In this document: piece after piece, positions 53,353-64,000 of the stretch
Layout: each line of letters starts with the position of its first letter
Position numbering within the stretch: position 1 is the stretch's first letter
From: Anaeramoeba flamelloides
Lineage: Eukaryota; Metamonada; Anaeramoebidae
Length of the DNA stretch: 64,000 nt
Assembly: GCA_027625915.1 (NCBI GenBank)
Contig: JANTQA010000042.1
Span: 2,058,001 to 2,122,000 of the forward strand
Direction: 5' to 3'
Notes under the pieces: model-generated
Told to the model about the DNA's origin: nothing
The model's database searches: none
The model's input: the letters and a program-made list of their open reading frames with translations, nothing else
Program-made: the position numbers and the translations under genes

Positions 53353-56300
53353 AAATTTGTGTCTTAAAAGTGGAACAGAGTTTACCAAAATAATTGAAAG
53401 GAAATATTCCAACCCAATAATTATTTTATAGAGAGAATATTTTATTACTTTCCTATTTATTGGAGTAACAACCACAAGATCTAAATTTTTACCCCTTGCC
53501 AATTTTCAAAGAAGATAAATCAATAACTTCATAACTTTTTTCAATTTGGTTGATGTCCATAGGCAATAATACAGACTGAAAAAATAATTCATTAATTTTC
53601 TTCCCCTTTTTTTCATTTTTTTTTTGTTTTGGTTTTATTATATTTTTAAAAGTTCAAATACTCAAATTAACGATATACACTGCCAATTTTTGTTGTAAAT
53701 ACTATTCAGAAAATGATAAAAAAAATTTTTTTTTTTAAGGACAAAATTCTGAAAAAAATTTTTCAACTTAGTTGTTGTGATATTCGACATTAAATTTTTT
53801 ATTAATAACCATAGAAAATTAACAAATTATTTTTATATTATTATTTATTGATTTATACCCTTTTAATAAAAATAAAATTAAAATAAAATTGAAAATTATT
53901 GTATAAAAAACAAATTTGATAAATTTTGATGGCTTATTTGTATTAAGTATTGTAAAACTATACAATTGGAAAAAAATATACAATATATGCTTTACTCTTA
54001 ATAAAAGATTTTCTTTCTTTTCTTGTACCATTCTTTTTTTTTTTCATGAATCTACTTTTTGAGTTTAAAGTCTTTTGTTTTTGTTGAATTTGAAGTTTTT
54101 TAAGTGTTCCCAATTTACCATCCCAAAAATTTTCACTCTTTTGAAAAAATCTAAAAAAAAAAAACAATAATAACAATATTTTTTTATCAATAATCCGAAT
54201 TTTTAATTAGAATGTTGACTGAAAACAAAAGGTAAAATAAATTAATTGAAGAAAAATATTTACTTTAAAGAATAATTTATTATATTATTATCACTTTAAT
54301 CAATGTGGCCAATTAAAGGATGTTTTCTTTTTTTTTTCCACCTTCATATAAATATATATACTAATTTTAAAGATTTCTAGAATATTTGATTTTTTTCAAC
54401 AGAATAATTAATAATGGATTAATCAAAGAAAAAAGATTATCAAAATAGTATCCAATAACATTTATTATGTTAAATCCTTCATTTTATCTTTAATTATTTA
54501 TTCATTATTAATTGATCTTATTTTTCATTTTCATTGTTAATCAAATTAAAAAAAAGTGTTGATTTTTTTTCCATTTCACTTTTATTTCTCAATGGTAGTA
54601 ACTGTTTAATATACAATGGGATGTTGAAATTGGATAAATAGAATATAAATTAGGAATTTTTTCTAATATTCTTATTAAAAAAATTTTAATTTTTAGATTG
54701 AAATACATTTTGTTAAAATTTAATATTTTTTTATTTTGAATTATCATAAATATAAGAATTTAACTAAAACCCGAGAAAATTGTGATGAATTTTGGGTATA
54801 ATAATATAGATTATCATCAATTCGTATTTTTTACCAATCATCATATATATCTCTGATAATATTAAAAACACAGGATAATGAAAAAATTCTCAATAATATA
54901 AAAAAAAATTTATAACCAATTAAGAAAAAAATTTACTTTTAATTAATATTCAAACAACAAAATAAATTCCAATGTACATTAAAAAATATTTAAAAATAAT
55001 GTAAAAATGATTTAATAATTACTGCTTAAAATTATTTAGATTTTTTGAAACAGAATATAATTACCTCTTTATTTTTTGAATCCGCAAAGTTAATTTCAGG
55101 AATAATTGGTTAATTAGTGAAAAATATTATTATTCACAATTAAAACAAAAAACTTTAATATTGAGGAAAATCCCTGATAATTCAATTATCCGGCAAATAA
55201 TGGATTATTATGAAATCTCCAATCATTCTTCTTCTTCTTTTTTATTATTGTTTTTTAACACTTTTCTCTTAAATTTTTATCAATTAAAATACACATTTAA
55301 ACCCATATAAACATTCATAAAATTGATATTTCCAATTAAAATGAATACATTTACAAATAAAAAACATTTATTTTAAACAATCTTAATTTTAATTAAGAAA
55401 TCCAGAAATTTTATCTGAGATGTTCTACTTATTATTATCCGAAATTTTTTTAAATTAAATATTTTGAAAAAATGATAATTTTTTAATTTATTTCTTATTA
55501 AATCTTAACTCTAATCTGGAGATTATAATTTATCTTATTTCTAAAAAGTATTATATTAGTTGATTCTTATCAAAATAAAGTATTTTTATATCTCAATTGG
55601 TATCCCCCCTTCCTGTTAATTCAATGGGCATACATTCAAGTGTTAGCGAATACCACCAAGTTAATAGGTTTTTCTTTTTTAATTTGGGAAATAAAAAAAT
55701 AAAAGAAAAAAAAAAGAAATTTCCTTTTAAGATCGTAAATTTAAAAACCTAATGAATGTGAATAGATTTTAATACAGATAAATTATATGTTAAATTTTAT
55801 ATTAATGTTCAGAGTTCCCAAAAATATTCTATTTTTGGAATTTTTGGACTATCAAAAATTTGAAATTTTAATCCTACTATTAAAATTATTACAATGAACA
55901 AAGTTTTTATCAACATTTTCTGCTTGTTCACATCCCGTTATAAGAATATTATTTCAAAAACACATAAAGCCATTTGTTTCTGATTCAAAAAAAAAAAAGT
56001 AATACTTTCTATATTTGTTATTTTTTTCGAGAAAAAATATTAAGAAAAAATATAAAAAATGATACTATATTTTTCACATCTACATCACTTGTTATATTTG
56101 ATATAAAACTTTATTAAAAAAAAAAAAAAGATTCTTTTGATTCCATTTCAAAGGATAATAATTTTCTTACCAGAAATAAATAGAAAAATATTAGTATTGA
56201 AGAAAAGTTGATTAAAACTCAAATTTTAAATTAAAAAAAATCTCAAATATTAATTTATTTGAAAAATTCTTTTAAATTATGATTAAAAAAATATTAATTT

Positions 56301-56897
56301 GTATATTTTGAGAATTATAAAATTCCAATAAAAAAACAATTTAAACAAGAAATAAGTTGAGATTTATCATTAAAATAATAAAAGATTCAAAAATTCAATA
56401 GAATCAAAAAAAAAAAAAAAGTATTATTTGGAGTTTTTTTGATAAGAATCAAAAAATCAACTCTGTTAATATTTTAATTATTTTTCTTCTTCTCTTTTTT
56501 ATTTTGGTGAAATTTTCTTTAATTACTCCTTTCTCTCAATAAATAAATCAATAAAAAAAAAACGAAATTTTCATTTCTAAGGGTCTATGTTAAAAAAAAG
56601 AAAGATAAATAAAAAAAAAAAAGAAGAATGAAAATTTTATTAATTTCGAGATATAATTAAATTAAAACAAATCTAAAAGAAATTTAATTTAATATTGTAA
56701 ATTTTTTTTTTTTTTTATCCAAAAAATCTTATCAAAGACTCAAAAAAAATCAATCCTATAATTTACTCGAAAAATAAGAAAAAATAAAAATAAAAAAATA
56801 TGGAAAAAAGAGAAATTTTTTGAATAAAAAAAAAAAAAAAAAAAAAAATTGGGAATCAAAGATCAAAGAGCATTTCATTCTGACGATAATTTTCAAA

Positions 56898-58307
56898 TTA
56901 TTGAGAAGATTTTTTATCAATAACTGTTTGGATAAAATCTTTAACCTTTTCTCTAGCTAATAAAACATCTTCAGGTGTAGGATCTGGGCCGTCTGTAATT
57001 AAAGGATAAACAGGAGCGCAATGTCCACTCGAGGTGTATAAAACAGATTGTACATTATTTGGCATATCTGTAAGGATGGACAATTTTGACCAAGGGTCGT
57101 AAAGCCCGTTTGTGATAATTACATCGGAAACAACTGGAGATTGGGCGCCATAATAACGGTTTGTGAATTCAACGTCTGGTTTCAGGGGCTGTCCAAAGAT
57201 TTCTTCAGCGACTTTGTTATGGAATTCCAAATCAATTTCTGGGAAGAAGATATCAGATCCTTCAGGTGAATTTTTATAATAAGCAAACTCTGTTGCCTTT
57301 TGCCACCACCATGTTCTACCATTGTTTTCTGGGGCAGCTGTTTGGTTGACCAAGGAATTGAGAGAAAGATCGAAGCATAGCCCACCGTTCATTTCGTTCG
57401 TCAATTTGACGTATTCTTCAAATTTGTTGCTAGCTCGAGCAAGTCTCCTGCACATTTCAACTCTGGGGAACCCTCGTGGTGCGTTGTTGTATTGTACAGA
57501 GCCCTGGATTACTCCAATGATGTTGTACTTAAACATGTTGACCCAATAGTCGCTGTCCAATGCCTGGCAGAGGTTGAATTTTTGTGAAAGCGTTTCCTTA
57601 CCGGAGTTGGTTGCAAGTAAGGTTTTAATTTCATCAAAAGCGAGAACTAAATGGTTCATACAGCTATAGCCCACAGAGTCTTCGCACGTTTCGTCGTATT
57701 CGATGTACTCTTTGTTCGCTAAAACGGGGCTTGATCCCGAAAAGGCGCCGTCGATCATGAAGGGGAATTTTTCTCTCAGCCAGAGGGAGAGTGCTCCAGA
57801 GTACGAGCACCCAAAGCTAACCCAGGTGGTCTTGTCTGGATCTAACCCAAAGTTGGTCATGGCCTCCTCGTATAAAGTTGCAACATCTCCAAGTGCCTGT
57901 TGGGAAGATAAGTATCTTAAGTTTTCAACGGGCAATTCCGCAAATGGCTGTGACTTGCCATAGTACCTATGCTCCAAGCCCAAGACCAAGGCTCCGTACT
58001 CTTTGGCCAAGTCAACACATTGCCCAGATTGGATCCATTTGCTCGTAAGCTCTCCTTCTCCTCCCAAGGATAAAAAGATTGGCCCGACTCCGGGTTTATA
58101 CCATGTAGCGTTCACATAATATCTTTGTTGAAAGGTTCTTGTGTCTTGTGCATTGAAGTGATCCAATTTTTGTGTCAACCATCTTACATCAACACTTTTT
58201 TCATCAATCCTGTCGTCACTTTCTGCATGCCAAACGTGATGTGGTTGAATTGACAAAACAGTTTTTAAGAGTAAAATTGTTATTAAGAGAGCAAAAGTTG
58301 TCCTCAT
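56898..58307 (-). CDS. S28-family serine peptidase (PRSS16/prolyl carboxypeptidase type)
   Basis: A single-exon 469-residue protein, the family's usual length. Residues 1-20 form a signal peptide. The family stretch WLTQKLDHFN (43-52) precedes the QRYYVN strand. The oxyanion/hydrolase region reads GGEGE (82-86) and EHRYYGKSQP (112-121). The catalytic triad is visible: Ser168 in GCSYSG (usual form GGSYSG), Asp404 in NGLYDPW and His429 in GHCAPV. S28 enzymes are secreted or lysosomal exopeptidases that act next to proline, including lysosomal Pro-X carboxypeptidase, DPP7 and thymus-specific serine protease; which activity applies here is open. Its codons look more GC-rich than those of the other genes in the window. 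No intron is needed. Adjacent sequence is AT-rich with no visible partner gene. Confidence 0.95.
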   Translation of the reverse strand: MRTTFALLITILLLKTVLSIQPHHVWHAESDDRIDEKSVDVRWLTQKLDHFNAQDTRTFQQRYYVNATWYKPGVGPIFLSLGGEGELTSKWIQSGQCVDLAKEYGALVLGLEHRYYGKSQPFAELPVENLRYLSSQQALGDVATLYEEAMTNFGLDPDKTTWVSFGCSYSGALSLWLREKFPFMIDGAFSGSSPVLANKEYIEYDETCEDSVGYSCMNHLVLAFDEIKTLLATNSGKETLSQKFNLCQALDSDYWVNMFKYNIIGVIQGSVQYNNAPRGFPRVEMCRRLARASNKFEEYVKLTNEMNGGLCFDLSLNSLVNQTAAPENNGRTWWWQKATEFAYYKNSPEGSDIFFPEIDLEFHNKVAEEIFGQPLKPDVEFTNRYYGAQSPVVSDVIITNGLYDPWSKLSILTDMPNNVQSVLYTSSGHCAPVYPLITDGPDPTPEDVLLAREKVKDFIQTVIDKKSSQ

Positions 58308-59433
58308 TTGGAAAATTTTTCAAAGAAAAAAAAGAAAAAAAAAAGTAAAAAATGAAAAAAAAAAATATTTTCAAACACTAAGAACAACTTTGTAATCATT
58401 CTCTCGTTTTTAAAAATTCAATTCTGTTTCTTTTTTGAATTGTTTTTCTTTTATTTTTTTTTACTCTTTGTGTTTATTTTTGCTTTCCGAGTCAACAGAA
58501 TCTAAAAAGAGTGTAACTTTTTATTGTTTTCAGTTTTTTTTTTTGTTTCAAGTTCACTTTAGAATTTGGATTACATTTTTACAAGCTGAGAATTACATTT
58601 TTGGAATAATATCATTTTTTCAAAATAAGGGAAAAGAAATAATCTATCATTTTTAAACGAAATGGAAAAAACAAATTTCAAAAAAATCAATTTATTTATT
58701 CTCTGATCGATTTGTTTTTTCAAACTTAACCAAACAATTCGTACAATTATTTGCCATTCAACAAGAATAAAAACCCAGATGTTACATAGAAATTTAACTC
58801 GAAATAAATTAGTTCTTAAGTTTAATTATAACACTACTATAATCGGACAAAATAATTCTCGTTTCTCAATATCTTTAAATTCACAACACTTGTAGGAATT
58901 TATTTCTCTCTATAAACGATATTTTCAAAATAGGGATGCTATAAAAGTTGTAGGGCTCCAACAATTGTTATATTAATAATGATACTTTAGAAAAAATTGC
59001 AAATTTAGAGTTTGTCATAAGTGTTTATATAACAATTTTTTTCTCAAGATACAACAGTTTTTTAATCTATCTTCCGTTAACATCCATGTTGAAAATACAG
59101 TACTACCCATATAGATAAATAGAAATATTTTTGATTCAATTATTTTTGTACTATTTTTTACAATAACTAGGTGTGTTTTACTTATTTAAGGAGTAAAAAA
59201 AAAAAAGAAAAAATCAAGGTTGTTTAAAAAAAAAATATTAATCTTTAAGATTTAATTCCTGATTGATTTTTCAGGTCTGTAAATCTGCCTAAATTTTCAG
59301 GTAACAAGTTGTTGATAAAATAATTACTTGATAATTAAAAAATTATTGAACAGAATAGAAGAGGGAAAAATATTGGAAAAGAAATAGTAAAATATGCAAA
59401 TACAGTTAATTTTACTTTTAAAGCACAATCTTT

Positions 59434-59566
59434 CAACTAAATTTAAGGCAAAATAAAAATCTCATTTAAAGACATAAAATTCAGATTCTAGGTAAATAAT
59501 TTGAGTAAAAAAAAATTCAAAATTTTGTCCCTTAATTTGAGATTTTTTATGCCTTAAATTTCGTTG
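59434..59566. repeat. Small palindromic repeat, copy 2
   Basis: Arms of about 30 bases at 59434-59464 and 59538-59566 are inverted copies sharing AAATTTAAGGCA and ATCTCA, around a 73-base AT-rich centre. It is related to 53216-53352. A MITE-like origin is likely, but no target duplication was seen. Confidence 0.6.
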
Positions 59567-59688
59567 TAAGTTTGTTTAAATTTGAAACCGGCTATAATAT
59601 AAATATTTTAAAGATTAGATAATGGTTCTAAATTGTAATTCATTATTTATACTAGATATTTTTACAATAAATCCATCAGGGGTGATAT

Positions 59689-59719
<31 letters not shown>

Positions 59720-60083
59720 GTTTTTTAAGTTTTTCCTTTCACCGAAATTTTATCTACTTTTTGAAAATAAGATTCAATTAAAATGTAGTTTTTCATCTTT
59801 TTAGCCACTTCCCACTTTATTATTTATTTTCCCCCAATTTAAAGAAGGAAAAAAATGAATATATATTAAAATAATTTGTTTGTCAAAAAAAAGAGTTTTT
59901 TTCAACAGTCGATATCTCACCCCCAGTGTACAATTATTTATAATTTTAAAATTTATATTTTATTCGCCATCTTTACAATTATTATTGAAACATAATATTA
60001 TATAGAGTTTTATAGAGTTTTTTATAACTGTGAAAATATTTTATAAAAAATTCTAAAGCATATTTATCTGGTATTACAATGCC

Positions 60084-60087
<4 letters not shown>

Positions 60088-60123
<36 letters not shown>

Positions 60124-60188
60124 CCATTTTAAAAATTCTGTCCCCTCTAAAATACTAAATTGAAATATATATATATATATATATATAT
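60088..60188. repeat. (AT)n microsatellites
   Basis: Two long alternating TA runs, about 60088-60121 and 60165-60188, are separated by a short unique segment. Similar shorter runs occur near 2719, 29481 and 38303. Confidence 0.9.
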
Positions 60189-60489
60189 CGTTATTCATTA
60201 AAAATGGATTCTTAAAAATCATTAATAATTTATTTTAAATTATTTAAACCATATATAAACTCTATTCTTTTAAAAATTTATTAAAACAAACTGAAAACTT
60301 AAAATAAAGTGAATCACAATTATTGAATTTTTTTTTTTGTTGTTTTTTATTTTATTTTCTTGAATTTTAACTAAAAAAAGGTCAACTCAAAGTTTTTTTT
60401 TAAATAATTATCTGAATTGTAAAAGATATTAAATTGACTCAATTTTTACAAAGTTAATTTGGCTTTTCTTTTAGCTTTTATTTTTCTTC

Positions 60490-60810
60490 CTGATGATCTT
60501 TGACAATAAAAAAGTATCAAAAAAAAAAAAAAAAAAACAATTATTTGAAAAAAAAAATCAAAAAAAAAAAGAAATGAAAAATAACAAAAAAAAAAAAATT
60601 ATAGAATCATGAAAAATGATTCTGACAAAGATTTTAAAAAAAAGAAAAAAAAATTGAAAAAGTAAAACAGAAATTTGGTAACATTAAAAAAAATAATTCT
60701 TGATCTAAAAATAGAAAAATTTATTTTGATAAGGATATCAGATAAAAAAAATACAAAAGAACTTTTATAATCATTATAAAGGGAGTATATTTTTTTTGAA
60801 AAATGATTTC
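60490..60810 (+). repeat. A-rich dispersed repeat, copy 3
   Basis: Follows the order of the copies at 18100 and 18690: AAAAGTATCAAAAAAA, purine block, ATGATTCTGA, TTTTGATAAGGATAT and ATTATAAAGGGAGT. Stops break every frame. Confidence 0.45.
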
Positions 60811-61987
60811 ACTAATGATATAAAAATGATCAAATAGTAAAATTGAATTGGGAAATATGAGAAAAGTAAAATATTAAGAAAAATCATTTGAACCTATATT
60901 AAGTAAATAAAAGATGAGTAGAATTCCCACAAGGTGAAGAAAACTGGAAATTATAAAAATATCTTAAAAGAAGTCTATTTTCATTCAATTTTGATCTAAA
61001 GCAATCTATAAACGTCATGTCACAGAAAATCTATTCAAACGAAAGTCCTTTTCAAATAGGCTAAATTGATATGTTTTCTGAAATAAGAAAATTTATCATT
61101 AAGTTCAAAATATAAAAAAAGTTTTTAAAAAAATTTGTAGGGGGTTGCGTCAAAGGTGAAAAAAAAAAAAAAACAGAAGAAAAGAGGGAAAAGTACCTTG
61201 AAAAAAATAAAAAATTGAATTTAAGATTGTCAAGAAGAATCAGAAGATATTCCAAATAAAACAAACATAAAAGAAATATTTGGCACTACACTATTATATT
61301 CCCTGACGATATGACACAACATGTTATTAGGAAAAAATAGTTCAAAAAATATTTAGTCCATAATCACAAACAGGCACAAATTCATTTTAATTCCTTTTTT
61401 ATTTATTTTATCCTTTATTTTTTATTCTTTTTTTAATTCTCTCATTTTTTTTTATTAAGATTCTTTATTTCAACCCTCCTTTAGAAAACCAAATTAGATT
61501 TAAAATGGTTTTAAAGAACGTATTTGTTAACTCTATGAATTAAAAGTTTTAAATTTATTGACACTTTGAAATTCTCTGTTTAACACATTAAGTGTTTTTT
61601 AACACTAAGTCCCTAAAAAACTAAATCCAAAAAAGTTCAAAGATTTTTGCCTTTTTTTGAATTTCTTGTTACTCAACAAATATTTTGAAAATGGGTTTAC
61701 CAAAAAAGTGACATCAAGGTCCTCATTCTGTTTAACTTATTTCGTCAACTCACTCATTTTTATGTTAAATTGTTAAAGGTAAATCGAAAATCTGAACACC
61801 TTAAAAATATAAAGCAAATTGATCCAAATTAGATAAATCTTTTCAATCTCAAGAAAAAAAGATATTTTAAAGTCATTGTAGGAATTAGTGACTAATTTCT
61901 CAAAACAGTTGACCCAAAGAACGAAACATAATCGAATTTCCAAAACATTATTTATTTTTCTTGTTCTTTTCGAAAATATAAAACAAA

Positions 61988-62899
61988 ATGAAAAATACAA
62001 AACCGCCAACAGGTTATAAGCACCTTTCAATCACAAGGCCGGATAGAGCAATCCTTATAGCAATTGCTGTGGGTGTCTTAAATCTCATTACGATTCATAT
62101 TATAGCAAGGGCGCTTCACCATGTAATTGTCGCGATCCCATATATTTCACAAACGGAAAACCACCGCCCCGAGCATTACATCACGTCGATTGTTTTTACT
62201 TGCATAGCTATAGTGTTGTGTTGGACCCAGTATTTGGTATATGTCAGACAACGTACACTTTATCCCCAGAATAAAAAGCTCCTGTTTTGGCTATTTTTGA
62301 ATGCAATTGTTTCATCAATTGGCATCTGCGGCCAAGCTGTGTTTGAGTTGCAACTGGATTGGAACACAAAGAAATACAATTCTGAAGAAGCCAAGGAATT
62401 AAAAAACCACTACACCTGGCATACTTATATGCATTTAACCCTTGCAAACTGCCTCTTTATTTCAACAATGATCCATACACTTTCTTATTTGATCTTTATG
62501 GTGAAAAATAAGCTACACAAAGAGAAAGAGACAAAAAATTCCTTCCGATTAAAAATCTTTGTGCTTTTTATGCTTGTTGTCTCTTTTGTGATGCAAGAGA
62601 TTCTGCAAAACATTCATTTCCCAAAAGAAGAGGACCACAAGAAAATTACATACATGCAAGCAGGCGCAATTTTCCAATACTTGATGATCATCTCGATCAT
62701 GGCGCATTATGCCTCCTTTTATAAGGAACTAAAGCGCGTACATGTTTTTTCTTATTATTATGTTAGCGAAAGACAAGTGACCCTTCCTGATCTTGGATCG
62801 AACGATGAAAGCGATCAAAAGAATTTTCAAATTGATTCCGAAAATGAGTCACTAATTCAACAACCCTCAAATTTTACTTCAGATGACGAATTACTTTAA
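61988..62899 (+). CDS. DRAM/FRAG1 (Frag1/DRAM/Sfk1) family membrane protein
   Basis: A single-exon 303-residue protein with six predicted membrane segments at about 21-45, 66-88, 98-122, 147-171, 188-207 and 225-246. The first loop holds the family signature PYIS followed by PE (residues 51-62: PYISQTENHRPE), and a His-rich WHTYMH stretch precedes the fourth segment. The C-terminal 50 residues are acidic and soluble, ending DDELL, which resembles an acidic dileucine-type sorting signal. Relatives include DRAM1/2, lysosomal proteins that promote autophagy, FRAG1/PGAP2, which acts in GPI-anchor remodelling, and yeast Sfk1 at the plasma membrane. A lysosome/endosome location is the better guess from the tail, but the subfamily is not settled. 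The start is the first ATG, shortly after an A-rich leader. Confidence 0.9.
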   Translation: MKNTKPPTGYKHLSITRPDRAILIAIAVGVLNLITIHIIARALHHVIVAIPYISQTENHRPEHYITSIVFTCIAIVLCWTQYLVYVRQRTLYPQNKKLLFWLFLNAIVSSIGICGQAVFELQLDWNTKKYNSEEAKELKNHYTWHTYMHLTLANCLFISTMIHTLSYLIFMVKNKLHKEKETKNSFRLKIFVLFMLVVSFVMQEILQNIHFPKEEDHKKITYMQAGAIFQYLMIISIMAHYASFYKELKRVHVFSYYYVSERQVTLPDLGSNDESDQKNFQIDSENESLIQQPSNFTSDDELL

Positions 62900-64000
62900 T
62901 ACACTGTACTTTGCATTATTTTGATTAATTCAAGATTTATTTTTTGCTACTGCTATTTGATAATTAAATGGGTTACAATTTCAGCTGATATTATTGTTTT
63001 CCAATGCTCAATATTCTTTTCATTTAGGATTCTTAGTTTACCATTGGGAATACAATGTCTAGTTTTAAAAAAAGTATCAAACAAATAAATAGAGCCCACA
63101 ATTACACTCTATTTCTTTGCAGACTCTATTTCTTTGAAATTTCTTCGTAAATAAAAAGGAAAATAGGTAAATGAGGTGAAAGTTTTTTCCTATTTTATTA
63201 TTCAAATACCAGTATTCCTTCTATGGAATGTGAAAAATTTTTTTCTTCCAAAATAAAATCTGATGGTTAATTCTCATTTTTAAAAATGAGAATTGATTAT
63301 TATCCATAATTTAAAAGTTATGAAAATTCCTTTTTTTAAAACTTTAAAGAATAAACAATTTTTACTTAATAGATCTGAATTTCATTGATTAATTTTTAGA
63401 AAACTTCTAATCAAATATAAATTTCTTGAATCACCTATACCACAATTAGTTTTATTGGCTAAAGATTTGAATTGAAATATTAATCAAAGAAAAAGAAACC
63501 AAATAAAAAAATTTGCTTTTTCCTCTAATCAAGACATTCCAACATATAACAAAAAATAAGGTTTTAAATTTTTAAGAATTACCTTAATTGTGGTTAAAAA
63601 TAATAGGTTACTTTTTTTCGTTTTATATTGGAAACAAATGAAATTTTGGATATCAAAAAATAGAATCATAATTAATAAGCTGTTTAGATGAGGTTAACTT
63701 ATCCATTTCATAAGTCGAAACACAAATTACAAAAAAAAAAAAAAATTAAGATTTCAATAGAATTCTTTTTTTTTAAAAAAAAAACACTTGCCCCTTAAAA
63801 AAATTAAAAAATAAATAGAAATCAATCAAAACCATATTCCAAAAGTGTTTTATTATTAATAATCAATTTGTTATCAAATCTGAAATCTATAACTATTTTT
63901 TTGTTTTTATTATGAAATTTTTTTCTCATGAATTTTCCATCCTCTGAAAATAATCGTAAAATCTAAATTAAAAAAAAATAAACAATCTTATAGATTTAAT
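62900..64000. other. Non-coding end of the window
   Basis: AT-rich DNA after the DRAM-type gene. A fold-back-family copy lies at about 63105-63225 (CTCTATTTC, GGAAAATAG, GAGGTGAAAG, CAAATACCAGTA), and a short piece of the 950-bp dispersed repeat at about 63604-63650. No gene was seen. Confidence 0.6.

Larger units (their letters stand above)
48372..56897. other. 8.5-kb gene-poor region
   Basis: It separates the pseudokinase 5' end from the 3' end of the S28 gene. It holds one arm-type copy of the fold-back family (50815-50905), a stretch at about 51485-51640 resembling 46630-46790, and an inverted-repeat relative at 53216-53352. Open frames of 60-100 residues (for example 49175-49483) are Phe/Lys/Asn-rich and show no domain. 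The last 2 kb are an extreme mix of poly(A) and poly(T). Confidence 0.55.
58308..61987. other. Divergent intergenic region between S28 and DRAM-type genes
   Basis: The two genes point away from each other, so both promoters lie here. It also holds the palindromic repeat at 59434-59566, (AT)n runs at about 60088-60121 and 60165-60188, a T run at about 59692-59719 and the third A-rich repeat copy (60490-60810). No gene was seen. Confidence 0.6.

Overview
The window looks like nuclear DNA of a very AT-rich, free-living protist. The genes are eukaryotic: GT-AG introns, a TORC2 subunit, an RGS protein, a kinase-fold protein with a KA1 tail, an S28 peptidase and a DRAM/FRAG1 membrane protein. They carry Lys-, Glu-, Asn- and Gln-rich low-complexity tracts and stand as isolated islands in A+T-rich DNA. 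An RGS domain joined to DUF547 is an architecture I associate with Anaeramoeba-like metamonads, but the organism is an inference, not something the sequence proves.

Layout. 0-6 kb: no gene, two small inverted-repeat elements. 6.3-12.2 kb (+): Rictor, rebuilt here as two exons around a 2.2 kb intron and ending in a villin headpiece. 12.8-15.4 kb (+): decayed LINE with poly(A) tail. 17.1-22.6 kb (-): macro-domain protein, two exons around a 4.2 kb intron. 23.6-24.75 kb (-): second, 5'-truncated LINE of the same family. 26.7-26.9 kb (-): small Q/N-rich ORF. 27.0-28.2 kb: terminal-inverted-repeat element with phased TCGCGA arrays. 32.9-36.4 kb (+): Lys/Glu-rich coiled-coil protein with RGS and DUF547 domains. 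40.3-48.4 kb (-): pseudokinase with KA1-like tail, three exons, one intron of 5.5 kb. 56.9-58.3 kb (-): S28 serine peptidase. 62.0-62.9 kb (+): DRAM/FRAG1 protein. The rest is AT-rich DNA full of repeats.

How the genes relate. They are not an operon. Several belong to signalling or lysosome/autophagy themes (TORC2, G-protein regulation, pseudokinase, secreted/lysosomal peptidase, DRAM-type protein), but their being together may be chance. The most notable observations are the Rictor-villin headpiece fusion, which would attach an actin-binding module directly to TORC2; a kinase fold that has lost Gly loop, HRD and DFG while keeping the structural anchors; three genes whose conserved domains are split by introns of 2.2, 4.2 and 5.5 kb containing repeats; and two unrelated inverted-repeat elements that both carry dense arrays of a short subterminal motif.

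Limits. All homology calls come from reading motifs; no search was run. Exon joins rest on reading frame, splice dinucleotides and domain continuity.
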